Positions 22,152 to 31,700 of a stretch of DNA of 64,000 bases are shown here, piece by piece. Within the stretch, counting starts at the first letter, position 1. The number at the start of each line of letters is the position of its first letter. The notes under the pieces were generated by a model that worked only from the letters and a program-made list of their open reading frames with translations, was not told the DNA's origin and made no database searches. The stretch comes from Moraxella oculi. Lineage in GTDB: Bacteria; Pseudomonadota; Gammaproteobacteria; Pseudomonadales; Moraxellaceae. The position numbers and the translations under genes were made by a program. Where the stretch lies: positions 62,001 through 126,000 of the forward strand of contig NZ_JAMBAQ010000003.1 of the NCBI RefSeq assembly GCF_023336735.1, in the 5' to 3' direction.

Positions 22152-22598
22152 ATGACCTTAAAAAACACATTAGCTGATGCCATTAAGAATGCCATGAAAG
22201 CCAAAGAGATGGAGCGGGTTAAGGTTTTGCGTAATGTGCAAGCAGCAATCAAGCAAATCGAGATTGACGGTCAAGTTGAGCTTGATGATAAAGAAGTGCT
22301 GGCACTCTTACAAAAACAAATCAAGCAACGCCAAGAATCTTTGACCATCTACATCACCAATGGTCGTGAAGACCTGGCTCAAAAGGAACAATTTGAGATT
22401 GATGTCATTAGTGAATTTTTACCAGAGCAACTGTCTGATGAAGAACTGACTCAAATCATCTCTACCATCATCACACAGCTGGATGCACAGGGCATGAAAG
22501 ACATGGGTCGTGTGATGAATGCGGTAAAAGATAAGACGACAGGGCGGGCTGATCCTGCTGTGATCTCAGGTCTGGTTAAAAAAGCATTGACTGCATGA
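22152..22598 (+). CDS. yqeY: GatB/YqeY domain protein
   Basis: A 148-aa helical protein of the YqeY family, which resembles the tail domain of the amidotransferase subunit GatB. It starts LKNTLADAIKNAMKAKEMER, and contains LRNVQAAIKQIEID and, near the end, DMGRVMNAVKDKTTGRADPA. The ATG at 22152 is chosen because TGGAG precedes it. In many bacteria yqeY follows rpsU; here it stands alone. A role in tRNA handling is assumed from the domain only. Confidence 0.9.
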   Translation: MTLKNTLADAIKNAMKAKEMERVKVLRNVQAAIKQIEIDGQVELDDKEVLALLQKQIKQRQESLTIYITNGREDLAQKEQFEIDVISEFLPEQLSDEELTQIISTIITQLDAQGMKDMGRVMNAVKDKTTGRADPAVISGLVKKALTA

Positions 22599-22761
22599 AT
22601 GGCATCAAATCTGTCCATAGATGAGTCATTGATAACTCTTATCATCAATAGTTGCTCTGTCAATAGTGATTTTTTTGGTAATGCTGAAAAAATCGCTTTT
22701 AAGCTAAGAATTCCATGCCACAATATGATTGATGGCATCTTTGATAAAGCCTGAACAGATG

Positions 22762-22806
22762 AAAAACCATTCTTCATACCATGAGGCATAAAGAACGGTT
22801 TTTTTT
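22762..22806. terminator. Bidirectional terminator between yqeY and the RTX gene
   Basis: A 13-bp stem with one mismatch (AAAAACCATTCTT at 22762-22774 against AAGAACGGTTTTT at 22791-22803) is flanked by A and T runs between two converging genes. Confidence 0.65.
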
Positions 22807-22819
22807 GTAATGAATTTAA

Positions 22820-25800
22820 TCAAATCAAAATGAAATGTATTTCTTCAACGGTTAAGTTGGGTTTGTTTTGTAATGTTGCAAAATGCACGCCATCTGCTTC
22901 ACCATTTCCATCTTTATCATAGGATATTGCCCCAGTTTCTTGATCGTATTTAATATGATCTTTGATGGTGTCTTTGGTTAAACCCTCAAACACGCTTGAT
23001 GACAAGGCAATGCTATCTTCACTCACATTAAAGTCGGTGATGGTATCTACCGAACCATTTAGCAGGTTGCTAAACACAAAAGTATCTTTGCCAGCACCGC
23101 CTGTTAATGTATTGGATAATTCATTGCCTGTAATGCGGTTATCAAGCTCGTTACCAATCGCAATCTTTGCAACACCTAGCAAGCTGATATTTTCCACATT
23201 TGGTGACAGCTTGTAACTTTGGGCATGACTGTAAACCGTGTCTGTGCCTTCAAGGTAATTTTCTACCACCACATCATTAACATTATCCACAATAAACACA
23301 TCATCACCCCTGCCACCGTGCATGGTATCCACGCCTTGACCACCGTCCAGGTAATCATGGCCATCTCGTCCTTCAATGAAGTCATCACCTGCGCCACCAA
23401 AAATCTCATTATCGGCAATATTGCCTTTTAAGCGATCATTGAAATCTGAACCGATTAAGCGTTCCAATTGAGTGCCATAACCGATAAACGCTTGACCTTC
23501 GGTAAAGGTGTATTTACCCTTGCCTTGCGACAAATAGCGTTGTGGATCATTGATATAACCGTTCGTACCCAAAAATTGTTGTGCGGATAGATCTTCGTGT
23601 TTTTCAAGTATGAAATTGGCTGTTTTTTCACCACGATAAATCCATGAACCAGGGTTTAAGTCCACGGTAACTCGTTCTTTTTCTTTGGAAGCATCAAAGG
23701 TATCTACGCCTGCTCCGTCCCAAATGTACACATTACCGTCTGCTACTTGTGTATTAAATGCCTTAAATGTGTATGTGTCGTTGCCAGTTCTTTGTGTTTT
23801 ATTGACGCCATAACGGTATTGAGCAAAGGCAATATCAAATAGGCGAAGATCCCAACGATCAACATCCATTTGTGTACCTCGATATGACATGACGCTCAAA
23901 CCTGTGTTATCCTCAATGTGGTTTAAGGCGTTTGGGGTTTCGTGGGTGTGTTTCATACCTAAAGAATGCCCAATTTCATGCATGAGTAAATGAAAGCCGT
24001 TGCGATTATTCATGTAATGATGGCTGGTGCTGATATGCACATTTCCACCAAAATCGGCGACGCCAGCTGATTTATATAATGGACGATGATGAAATTCAAT
24101 ATCAGCACGGCCAACACCATTTGGCACATTCACGCCAGAATTATCAGGTAATTCCACAAATTTAATATCGGCATATTTGGCGTAGTTTGCAAGAGCATCA
24201 CGCACAGCTTTACGGTTGGTATAAGTCCAATCTCGTGCTTGATGATATTCTTTGTTGAAAGAATAAGTAATTTCTGCCCCTTGACCGTATTTAAAGCGTT
24301 TTAGGTAACCAAACTCTTTATGATCGGTCTCTGTCGCTTTAATAAAATATGGTAACTCATTGTCACTTGGGGTGATGAATTTGCTGATAAACTCTCCTTT
24401 TGCTTTACCTGCACCTGTTTGATAGGTGTATTCGGTGTTGATGGTGATGGCCTGCCCTTGATGATTTTTCGTACTCAAAGTTGCAGACAATTTATCTGCT
24501 TGTTTTAACACATCATTGTTCACCATGGCAACAAAGCTCAAATCGTTTTGTACTTTTGTAAGTACAATTTCTTTTCCAATAGTGATTGCTACCGTATCGC
24601 CTGCTTTTGCAGATCCTGACACCTGCCCGTTGATTTTGGTGTGAGTTAATTCAAAACCACGCTTAACCAAACCATTTGCAACATAAGGGTTGGCATCAAA
24701 TTGATAGTTACTCGTGGCAAGTTGTGGCGTGCTTTGGAATACGACTTTGTCATTTTGGTAATCATAAATGCTGACACCGCCTTTATTGACAAAGCTGATC
24801 TCTTTGCCTTGTGCGTTGTGTAAATCGGCAACATCAATATCCCAAGAGAAAGTTTGTGTTTTGGTATTGACTGCCACCGCATATTCTTTATCATTTAATT
24901 TGGCAACGAAAGACTGTAATTGAATGGGGTTTTGGTATTTGGCAAACAGACCATCTAACTGAATTTTCCCCGTTAAACGCACCATAGTACTTGGCATGAT
25001 ATCTGTCATTTCGTTGATTTTGATTTGTGCAGACACAAAATTGTCCACTTTATAGGTTCGTTCACTGATTTGACCGTTAAGGCTGGCTAGAATTTTACCG
25101 TCCTTGTTTTCCACCAAAGTTTTTGTATCCACATCAAGACTGAATGTGCCTTTTTTCACTTCGACATGGTGTGTGCTGTTACCAATTGTAATCGCTACCG
25201 TTTGACCTTCAGCGTTTTCTGCCGTGCCTGTGATTTTGGTTTTGGCGATTTTACTTTCCGTCACATTAATGACATCATCGTTGGCTAAACTGTCTAATTC
25301 AACCCCAGTTTGTTTTGGGCTGTTTGGTGATGAAATGACCGTGTAATTTTGTTCAGTTGTCGCTATGCCAATATTGCCTGCGTCATCGGTATTGTCAAGG
25401 CTGGCTGAAATTTTCTTGCTGGCGTTTTGGATTAAGGTAGTTCGTGGCACTTCCACGCTAAATGCCCCACCTTTGGTGATGTTTGCCACAAATTCCGTAC
25501 CATTTACTGACACTTTGACGGCATTGCTTGGTTTAAATTCGCCTGTAACAGTACCTGATAAAGTGACTTTTTCGGTACCTATTTGTGTGATTTGACCAAT
25601 GTCATTGAGCGTAACTGTGATTTGTGGAGCAGCTGTATCGACGACAAAATGGCCGATCGATTGGTTTTCCGCCACATTACCTGCGGCATCTGCCACACTT
25701 ACTTTGACAATAAAATCATTATTTCCTTGATTTTGTTTGGCGAGTTTTTCAGATAAATTCAGCGACCATGTTTTGGTGTCGGTATTGACCGTTGCTGAAT

Positions 25801-27373
25801 GGGTTTTGCCATTTAATACAATGTCCACTTTAGCGGAGGATTTGAGTACATCATCATCAAAATTTAGGGTGCCTGAAAGGGTCAAGCCTCTGGTTGTCAT
25901 GTTGACAATTTGATTGTTTGTGTCAATTTCTATCGTTGGCTGATTTAGGGTAATGTCGTAAGCATAAGACTGGTATTGTTCAATGATTTTTTCATTGCCC
26001 GCCTTGTCTTTAGCAGTCAGATGCCATTTCACCACTTGATCATTTGCAAAATCGATGCTTGGGACAGATATTTGATAATATTCACCATTTTTTGTGGCGA
26101 AATGATCCTTACCATTCACTGTTACTTTGACCATGATCGTTTCATTTTCACCCAAATTCACGACCTTTCCACGCAAAATGATGTCATTTTCAGCAACTTT
26201 GGCATTAATGATATTTTTCTCACCAATTTTGTCATAGACAAAACTTGGGTCGGGTGGTGTGATGTCCACAGAGTAAGTTTTTTCGGCAGTTCCTGTGGCG
26301 GTGTTTTTGGCATCGTCTGTGGTCGTTACGCTTGCCTTGACCGTTGTACGGCCTCTGGCAACCATGTCTACCCCTTTGAAATCCACACTAAAACCACCAT
26401 TTTGTACGGTTGTCTTAATGTCCACCCATTCTACGCCTGTGCAAGCTGGACAACCGCAGGAAATGATGATTTCATCACCATCTTTGGCATTGTCAACCGT
26501 ACCTGAAACGATGATTTTACCGTTGCTTTCATTCAGATTGATGACATTGTCATCGGTGATGTTATTAAATTTGATGGTTGGTGCGTCTATTTGTGTATCT
26601 ACTTGATATTGGTGTGTTTTTGTACCAATTTCTCTGCCGTTTCTAGTTAAGGTTGCTGAAATTTCATCATGCACAATGAGGGTTTTGCCATCTAGTTTTA
26701 AGCTGAATTTACCATTCACAACCACAACATTTTGACTTGCCATGCCAATCGTTACGGTCAAAATATCACCAGTTTTACTATTTTCTACAAAACCAGTTAC
26801 CATCAAAGTTGCTTGACTTTCATTTTGGTTGATGATGTTGTCTTCGGTGATATGATCAAAGGTGATTTTAGGTGGGTTTTTAGCAAAATCATCTGCTTCA
26901 ACCTCTGCTTTTTTCTTGGTAACTTGCTTCGGCTCCGCTTTGGGTGTTGGGGTGTTCTTTTTACCACCAGAATTACCACCAAAAGCAGCCGCACCCATTC
27001 CGACTGCCCCCAAACCCATTGCGATGGCACCCAAGCCTAGCTTGCTTTTTGTTGATGTTATGGCGACTGGGCTGGTGTTAGAATCCATCAGCTCGGTAAG
27101 ATTGATGGTATTGGCTGTGTTATCCATAGTACCCAATGCGACATAGTGCTGATAGTTTTCTAGTACTAAGGCAATCTCTTGTTGATTTGGCAGAGTAATG
27201 TACGCATCATTTCCTACAATCTCAATACGCACATCTTGGGTAATTTCATCACCATTGTAGATCTGATATTTTGTGTTAGCTTTTGCCTTTACCTTGACAG
27301 GCTTTTTGCCATCTAACTGCACATACTGTGTTTTGCCATCATGTGAAATGACCAGGCGGTAGGTCTTTTGCAT
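22820..27373 (-). CDS. Large secreted Ig-repeat protein with metzincin protease and RTX domains
   Basis: A 1517-aa protein. Residues 1-90 resemble the BapA-type prefix domain, followed by a glycine/alanine stretch (about 110-135) and a Lys/Pro linker. At least seven Ig-like repeats follow to about residue 1010. A metzincin domain has HEIGHSLGMKH (1132-1142, zinc ligands H1132, H1136 and H1142, catalytic E1133) and the Met-turn SVMSYR, as in serralysins (M10). RTX calcium-binding nonapeptides such as GGAGDDFIEGRDG follow, with a C-terminus FATLQNKPNLTVEEIHFILI typical of type I secretion. No classical signal peptide is seen. The ATG at 27373 gives the BapA-like start. An unusual CGCPAC motif lies in one Ig repeat. 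The T1SS partner is not in the window. Confidence 0.85.
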   Translation of the reverse strand: MQKTYRLVISHDGKTQYVQLDGKKPVKVKAKANTKYQIYNGDEITQDVRIEIVGNDAYITLPNQQEIALVLENYQHYVALGTMDNTANTINLTELMDSNTSPVAITSTKSKLGLGAIAMGLGAVGMGAAAFGGNSGGKKNTPTPKAEPKQVTKKKAEVEADDFAKNPPKITFDHITEDNIINQNESQATLMVTGFVENSKTGDILTVTIGMASQNVVVVNGKFSLKLDGKTLIVHDEISATLTRNGREIGTKTHQYQVDTQIDAPTIKFNNITDDNVINLNESNGKIIVSGTVDNAKDGDEIIISCGCPACTGVEWVDIKTTVQNGGFSVDFKGVDMVARGRTTVKASVTTTDDAKNTATGTAEKTYSVDITPPDPSFVYDKIGEKNIINAKVAENDIILRGKVVNLGENETIMVKVTVNGKDHFATKNGEYYQISVPSIDFANDQVVKWHLTAKDKAGNEKIIEQYQSYAYDITLNQPTIEIDTNNQIVNMTTRGLTLSGTLNFDDDVLKSSAKVDIVLNGKTHSATVNTDTKTWSLNLSEKLAKQNQGNNDFIVKVSVADAAGNVAENQSIGHFVVDTAAPQITVTLNDIGQITQIGTEKVTLSGTVTGEFKPSNAVKVSVNGTEFVANITKGGAFSVEVPRTTLIQNASKKISASLDNTDDAGNIGIATTEQNYTVISSPNSPKQTGVELDSLANDDVINVTESKIAKTKITGTAENAEGQTVAITIGNSTHHVEVKKGTFSLDVDTKTLVENKDGKILASLNGQISERTYKVDNFVSAQIKINEMTDIMPSTMVRLTGKIQLDGLFAKYQNPIQLQSFVAKLNDKEYAVAVNTKTQTFSWDIDVADLHNAQGKEISFVNKGGVSIYDYQNDKVVFQSTPQLATSNYQFDANPYVANGLVKRGFELTHTKINGQVSGSAKAGDTVAITIGKEIVLTKVQNDLSFVAMVNNDVLKQADKLSATLSTKNHQGQAITINTEYTYQTGAGKAKGEFISKFITPSDNELPYFIKATETDHKEFGYLKRFKYGQGAEITYSFNKEYHQARDWTYTNRKAVRDALANYAKYADIKFVELPDNSGVNVPNGVGRADIEFHHRPLYKSAGVADFGGNVHISTSHHYMNNRNGFHLLMHEIGHSLGMKHTHETPNALNHIEDNTGLSVMSYRGTQMDVDRWDLRLFDIAFAQYRYGVNKTQRTGNDTYTFKAFNTQVADGNVYIWDGAGVDTFDASKEKERVTVDLNPGSWIYRGEKTANFILEKHEDLSAQQFLGTNGYINDPQRYLSQGKGKYTFTEGQAFIGYGTQLERLIGSDFNDRLKGNIADNEIFGGAGDDFIEGRDGHDYLDGGQGVDTMHGGRGDDVFIVDNVNDVVVENYLEGTDTVYSHAQSYKLSPNVENISLLGVAKIAIGNELDNRITGNELSNTLTGGAGKDTFVFSNLLNGSVDTITDFNVSEDSIALSSSVFEGLTKDTIKDHIKYDQETGAISYDKDGNGEADGVHFATLQNKPNLTVEEIHFILI

Positions 27374-27664
27374 GGTATCAACCTTGTGAAAATGGTGTAA
27401 GATTAATGCTATTTTGTTTCTATGAAGGTTATTATAGCATAAAATATGGTGTGGCAAGTCGTGATGAGTAAAAAGATGATATGATGCTAAAGTCATTGAT
27501 TGTTAAAAAAAGCTGAATGGAGAGTTTTGTGGGCTTGCGTGATTTTAAACTTAATACTCTTGTAAAACTTGGCTTAAGCCCAGATATTAAGTGATATTTT
27601 TATGTTAAAGATTGTCGCTTATTGGCTTTATTGATTATTTTGATTCATGTACTAAGATGATACC

Positions 27665-28015
27665 ATGTCAAATCTCACCATTTCCCCAAAATTGACCAAT
27701 CAGCTCAGTGGTACTGAACTGTCTTTTATCCAATCTCATCTTCATGAGTGTAAAATTGATGGCGTGCTATGTGCTTATCTTGACGCACGCACGCTGCCTT
27801 GTCCGATGCCATTATTAAAAGCAAAAATAGCTTTGCGTACGATGAATGATGGTGAAAGCTTGTATTTAATAGCCAGTGATAAAAATTCCCAAACAGATTT
27901 GGTGGCTTTTTGCCAAAAGCAGGGGCATGGAATTACCGACTGGCGAAGCGATGTGAAAACAAACAATACAGAAAACTATTTTCACTTTATCATCACAAAA
28001 AATACTGGCGTTTAG
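27665..28015 (+). CDS. TusA/SirA-like sulfur carrier protein
   Basis: A 116-aa protein whose residues 37-110 match the TusA fold: LDARTLPCPMPLLKAKIALR with the CPxP sulfur-accepting cysteine, then LYLIASDKNSQTDL and FCQKQGHGI. TusA-like proteins pass persulfide sulfur to tRNA thiolation or molybdenum cofactor enzymes. The N-terminal 35 residues are additional to the usual 75-85 aa form. It is divergent from the RTX gene and precedes rpoH by 43 bases. Confidence 0.8.
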   Translation: MSNLTISPKLTNQLSGTELSFIQSHLHECKIDGVLCAYLDARTLPCPMPLLKAKIALRTMNDGESLYLIASDKNSQTDLVAFCQKQGHGITDWRSDVKTNNTENYFHFIITKNTGV

Positions 28016-28058
28016 CATTATTAGGGCTTACAATAGGGTTAAGATTTTTTGACAAAGT

Positions 28059-29144
28059 ATGATGATGACAAAAAAGCACAACAGTTTTGATGAGTATGAT
28101 GACTTTCAAAATGATTTTGATGATTTTGAACATGAATACATAGACGACTATGATCTTGATGATGTTGTATTTGACAGCATTGATGAGGATGTTGATGCTA
28201 AAAGTGCTGAAAAATCCGCACAAGGCGTCATTAAATATGATGAGCGTGCATCTGGTCATGAGGTGGCGACCCAAGATTTGGTGCCTGCAATGCCGACGCA
28301 CTTGGCAGCACCTGGTGTTAATTTGGGTGCGTATATTAATACCGTGCATCAAATCCCCATTCTTACGCCTGATGAGGAAAAGCAGCTGGCCGAACGCTAT
28401 TATCATGAAGGAGATGTTGAGGCGGCGCGTCTGCTTGTCATGAGTCATTTGCGTTTTGTGATTCATATCGCACGCAGCTATTCTGGTTATGGATTGTCGC
28501 AGGCTGATCTGATTCAAGAAGGTAACTTGGGTCTGATGAAAGCTGTTAAACGCTTTGATCCTAATAAAGGCGTGCGTTTGGTGAGTTTTGCCGTGCATTG
28601 GATTAAGGCAGAAATTCATGAATTCGTCATCAAAAATTGGCGAATTGTCAAAGTTGCCACCACCAAAGCACATCGCAAGCTATTTTTTAATCTAAGAAGC
28701 CTAAAAAAATCTTCCAACCAGCTCACCTTAGAAGAGGCACAAGCAATCGCTAAGGACTTGAATGTAACTGTTGATCAAGTGCTTGAAATGGAAAGTCGTC
28801 TGACCAGTTATGATGCGTCTTTTGAAATGCAAGACTCTGATGATGACGATGGTCGCTATGCACCACAACTGTTTTTGGAGGACGCCATTAATCCTGCTGA
28901 TGTGGTTGAGGAGGCTGACTGGGAGGAAAATACGACAAATGCCCTAAAAGAAGCCATGGGTGAGCTTGATGAGCGTTCAAGAGACATCATCACGCAACGA
29001 TGGTTGGCTGATCAAAAATCCACCCTGCATGATTTGGCTGCTGTGTATAACATTTCTGCTGAGCGTGTTCGACAAATTGAAAAAAATGCCATGGATAAGA
29101 TTCGTGAGGCCATGACTTTGGATGGTTCCATGCTAGATGAATGA
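28059..29144 (+). CDS. rpoH: Heat-shock sigma factor RpoH with acidic N-terminal extension
   Basis: A 361-aa sigma factor that directs RNA polymerase to heat-shock promoters. Diagnostic segments are SHLRFVIHIARSYSGYG, DLIQEGNLGLMKAVKRF, VSFAVHWIKAEIHEFVIKNW and the RpoH box VKVATTKAHRKLFFNLR. Region 4 has ERVRQIEKNAMDKIREAM. E. coli RpoH is 284 aa and starts near the segment that here begins at about residue 90 (NLGAYINTV). The first 60 or so residues are strongly acidic and rich in Asp, Glu and Tyr. An internal ATG near 28290 could give a conventional-length protein, but has no clear ribosome binding site. Confidence 0.93.
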   Translation: MMMTKKHNSFDEYDDFQNDFDDFEHEYIDDYDLDDVVFDSIDEDVDAKSAEKSAQGVIKYDERASGHEVATQDLVPAMPTHLAAPGVNLGAYINTVHQIPILTPDEEKQLAERYYHEGDVEAARLLVMSHLRFVIHIARSYSGYGLSQADLIQEGNLGLMKAVKRFDPNKGVRLVSFAVHWIKAEIHEFVIKNWRIVKVATTKAHRKLFFNLRSLKKSSNQLTLEEAQAIAKDLNVTVDQVLEMESRLTSYDASFEMQDSDDDDGRYAPQLFLEDAINPADVVEEADWEENTTNALKEAMGELDERSRDIITQRWLADQKSTLHDLAAVYNISAERVRQIEKNAMDKIREAMTLDGSMLDE

Positions 29145-29171
29145 AAAATTGAATGATTCGGAAACATATTG

Positions 29172-29540
29172 ATGAACTGGCTAAAAATTGCGGCGTTAAA
29201 CTTGGCAGTCGGAGTGATGCTTGGTGCATTTGGTGCACATGGCTTAAAAAACATGGTAGGCGAGTATCAGCTTGAAATTTGGCAGACTGCAACACTATAT
29301 TTGTTCATACATGCACTGGGCTTATTGTCGATTGGTGTGTTAAACGCCACCAAAGCATACCGCATCACCGTATCCGCCTATCTATTACAAGCTGGCGTGA
29401 TGATTTTTAGTGGTACATTATATGCCATGGCATTGGGCGCACCTAAATGGCTGGGGGCGATGACACCGATTGGGGGCATGCTTTTGGTGGCTGGTTGGCT
29501 GACGCTTGCTTTTGGGCTGTCATCACGATTGACTGATTGA
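29172..29540 (+). CDS. DUF423 family membrane protein
   Basis: A 122-aa protein with four hydrophobic segments. The family pattern GAFGAHGLKNMVGEYQLEIWQTA (split as GAFGAHGLK, then YQLEIWQTATLYLFIHALGL) and the later LGAMTPIGGMLLVAGWL identify DUF423 (YgdD type). Its function is unknown. The ATG at 29172 is preferred to the adjacent TTG. It follows rpoH by 27 bases. Confidence 0.88.
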   Translation: MNWLKIAALNLAVGVMLGAFGAHGLKNMVGEYQLEIWQTATLYLFIHALGLLSIGVLNATKAYRITVSAYLLQAGVMIFSGTLYAMALGAPKWLGAMTPIGGMLLVAGWLTLAFGLSSRLTD

Positions 29541-29565
29541 ATTGATGGGTTGAATTGGATTGTTT

Positions 29566-29766
29566 ATGAAAAATGTCATTTTAAATGGTGAGACTCACAC
29601 CACTGACAAAACATGCGTTCTTGACTTGTTGACGGAAGTTGGGGCGACTCAAGGCAGATTTGCTGTCGAAATTGATGGCATGCTTATTCCAAAATCTCGA
29701 TTGGGAGACATCGTCATATCAGATGGTATGAGCATAGAAGTTGTGCAAGCGGTTGGCGGTGGTTAG
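29566..29766 (+). CDS. thiS: Sulfur carrier protein ThiS
   Basis: A 66-aa ubiquitin-like protein ending VVQAVGGG, with the C-terminal Gly-Gly that is adenylated and then thiocarboxylated to donate sulfur for the thiazole of thiamine. MKNVILNGETHTTD and FAVEIDGMLIPKSRL are typical. The ATG at 29566 is used, not the TTG two codons earlier. thiG and thiF are not adjacent; the next gene, nine bases on, is a nitrilase-like hydrolase. Confidence 0.88.
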   Translation: MKNVILNGETHTTDKTCVLDLLTEVGATQGRFAVEIDGMLIPKSRLGDIVISDGMSIEVVQAVGGG

Positions 29767-29775
29767 GGCGAAGAT

Positions 29776-30624
29776 ATGATTTGTATTGCCAGTATTCAAC
29801 TAAATAGCCAAACAGATATTGATCAAAATCTACACATCATTAGCCGTGCCATCGCTGATGCCTCGACTCGTGCAGACATCATCGTATTGCCTGAAAATAT
29901 GTGCGTCATGGGCAGGCAAGGAGAGCTTGCTTGTCGTTTTGATGAGATTGTCAATGTGTTGTCAAGCTTGGCAAAAGATCACGGTGTTTATTTGGTGGCT
30001 GGCACTCTACCATGTGCGGTGCGTCCAGATGGCATGCCGACCGTTCAGGATAAATACCGCCAAAGTAGCTTGGTCTTTGACCCGCAAGGTGTTCAGATTG
30101 CTCGTTATGACAAAATCCATCTGTTTCGTGCGACAGTCAAGGATGATACAGGTACTTATGATGAAAGTAGGACCTTTGAGATGGGTGATGAGTTGGTAAT
30201 GGTTCCTATGTATATCAAAGGTAAAATGATCAATCTTGGCATGATGATTTGTTTTGACATTAGGTTTCCTAAGATGGCTCAGCGATTGCGTCAAATGGGT
30301 GCGGACATCATCAGCGTTCCTGCCGCTTTTACCTATCAGACAGGACGGATGCATTGGCAGCTTTTACTGCAAGCTCGTGCACTAGATAGCCAGTGTCTGA
30401 TGGTGGGTAGCACACAAGGTGGCGTGCATCATATTGGTGATAAGACTCGCAAGACTTGGGGTCATGCGATGATGGTTGATGCAAATGGTGTTGTCATCGC
30501 CAGCAGTGAACAGACGCAAGTTATTGATGAGGATTATCTGATCGTGTATGGTGAATTTGATCAATCAAAACAGCAGCAAGTGCGTCAAAACATGCCGATT
30601 TTTGAATGCCATCGACTAAGATGA
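29776..30624 (+). CDS. Carbon-nitrogen hydrolase (nitrilase superfamily)
   Basis: A 282-aa amidase of the Nit1/Nit2 branch. The catalytic triad is visible: Glu in IIVLPENMCVMG (near residue 40), Lys in ARYDKIHLFR (near 112) and Cys in MMICFDIRFPKM (near 157). Proteins of this branch often repair damaged metabolites such as deaminated glutathione or ketoglutaramate; the substrate here is not certain. Its 3' end overlaps the 3' end of the convergent rsmI by nine bases. Confidence 0.9.
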   Translation: MICIASIQLNSQTDIDQNLHIISRAIADASTRADIIVLPENMCVMGRQGELACRFDEIVNVLSSLAKDHGVYLVAGTLPCAVRPDGMPTVQDKYRQSSLVFDPQGVQIARYDKIHLFRATVKDDTGTYDESRTFEMGDELVMVPMYIKGKMINLGMMICFDIRFPKMAQRLRQMGADIISVPAAFTYQTGRMHWQLLLQARALDSQCLMVGSTQGGVHHIGDKTRKTWGHAMMVDANGVVIASSEQTQVIDEDYLIVYGEFDQSKQQQVRQNMPIFECHRLR

Positions 30625-31452
30625 TGGCTTGGTCAATGTTAAAAGCCGATCGTATACCGTGCTTTTTTTAAGATTAAGTACCTCTGCTACGATGCCACTG
30701 GCTTTTTTTGGTGGTACTTCTTTGGCAATCGCAAGCAGCCAATCATCATAATCGGTGGCGACTGTTTGGTTGGTGTTGCCAGCAACCACAAGCACAATCT
30801 CGCCACGCTGTTGATTGTTGTCATTTTTGACAAAGTTTAATAAATCTGCAAGCGATGCTTTTTTTATCGTCTCAAAAGTCTTACTGATTTCACGACAAAG
30901 TGTTGCCTCTCGTTTCTCGCCGAATATTTTTACCATATCCTCAAGACAGTCAATAATGCGATGGGGTGCTTCATAAAAAATCAAGGTCTCGCCATGCTTT
31001 TGGTATGCCTTTAAGGTCTCTATCCGCCCATGTTGTTTGGCAGGTAAAAACCCCATGAAGCTAAATTTGTCAGATGCCATGCCTGATGCGGACAAGGCAC
31101 CAATGACCGCACATGCCCCAACGACTGGCACGACCGTAATGCTTTCATCATGACACATCTTGACCAGACGATAGCCAGGGTCTGAGATGAGTGGTGTGCC
31201 AGCGTCTGATATTAAAGCGATCGACTTTCCATGTTGTAAATGTGTTATAAGTTTGGCCGTTTGGCTGTCGGCATTATGCTCATGATAGGCGATGGTTGGT
31301 GTGGAGATGTTAAAAAAGTTTAATAATTTGGCACTTGTGCGAGTATCTTCACAAGCGATGATATCCACGGATTTTAAAGTGTCAATCGCTCTTTGAGTCA
31401 TGTCGCCTAAATTGCCAATGGGGGTGGCGACGATGTATAAAATTCCTGTCAT
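30616..31452 (-). CDS. rsmI: 16S rRNA (cytidine(1402)-2'-O)-methyltransferase
   Basis: A 278-aa tetrapyrrole-methylase-fold enzyme that methylates the ribose of C1402 in 16S rRNA. Signatures are LYIVATPIGNLGDMTQRA at the start, IACEDTRTSAKLL, LISDAGTPLISDPGY and FYEAPHRI. Length and ends are standard. No mraZ or yraN neighbours are seen; it converges on the nitrilase gene. Confidence 0.95.
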   Translation of the reverse strand: MTGILYIVATPIGNLGDMTQRAIDTLKSVDIIACEDTRTSAKLLNFFNISTPTIAYHEHNADSQTAKLITHLQHGKSIALISDAGTPLISDPGYRLVKMCHDESITVVPVVGACAVIGALSASGMASDKFSFMGFLPAKQHGRIETLKAYQKHGETLIFYEAPHRIIDCLEDMVKIFGEKREATLCREISKTFETIKKASLADLLNFVKNDNNQQRGEIVLVVAGNTNQTVATDYDDWLLAIAKEVPPKKASGIVAEVLNLKKSTVYDRLLTLTKPSS

Positions 31453-31700
31453 GCTTTTTTGTTCTTAAGGTTTGGTTGAATAACTGCTTATTTTTAAGGT
31501 GAAAGTAAAAAAAATTTGGCGATGAAATTTTTTTAAATTGAAAAAAAATTAATAAAGCAATCCATTATACCGAAGTTTTTTACTTTGAAAAAGCAAAAAA
31601 TTGAACGGGTGGGTTCATATTTGTGCTTTTAAATGAATTGAGTTGGTCATATTTTTTTGTTACTATTTCATTCAACCTATTTTTTTAAGTGGAGTTTTTT

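Noticed and set aside
25976-26506. 176-aa plus-strand ORF opposite the RTX gene
   Set aside because: It lies wholly within the strongly supported minus-strand gene, has low-complexity Phe/Cys-rich content and no family motif; it is an antisense shadow.
27993-28673. 226-aa minus-strand ORF opposite rpoH
   Set aside because: It mirrors the acidic and conserved parts of rpoH, no family pattern or ribosome binding site is visible, and rpoH is certain.
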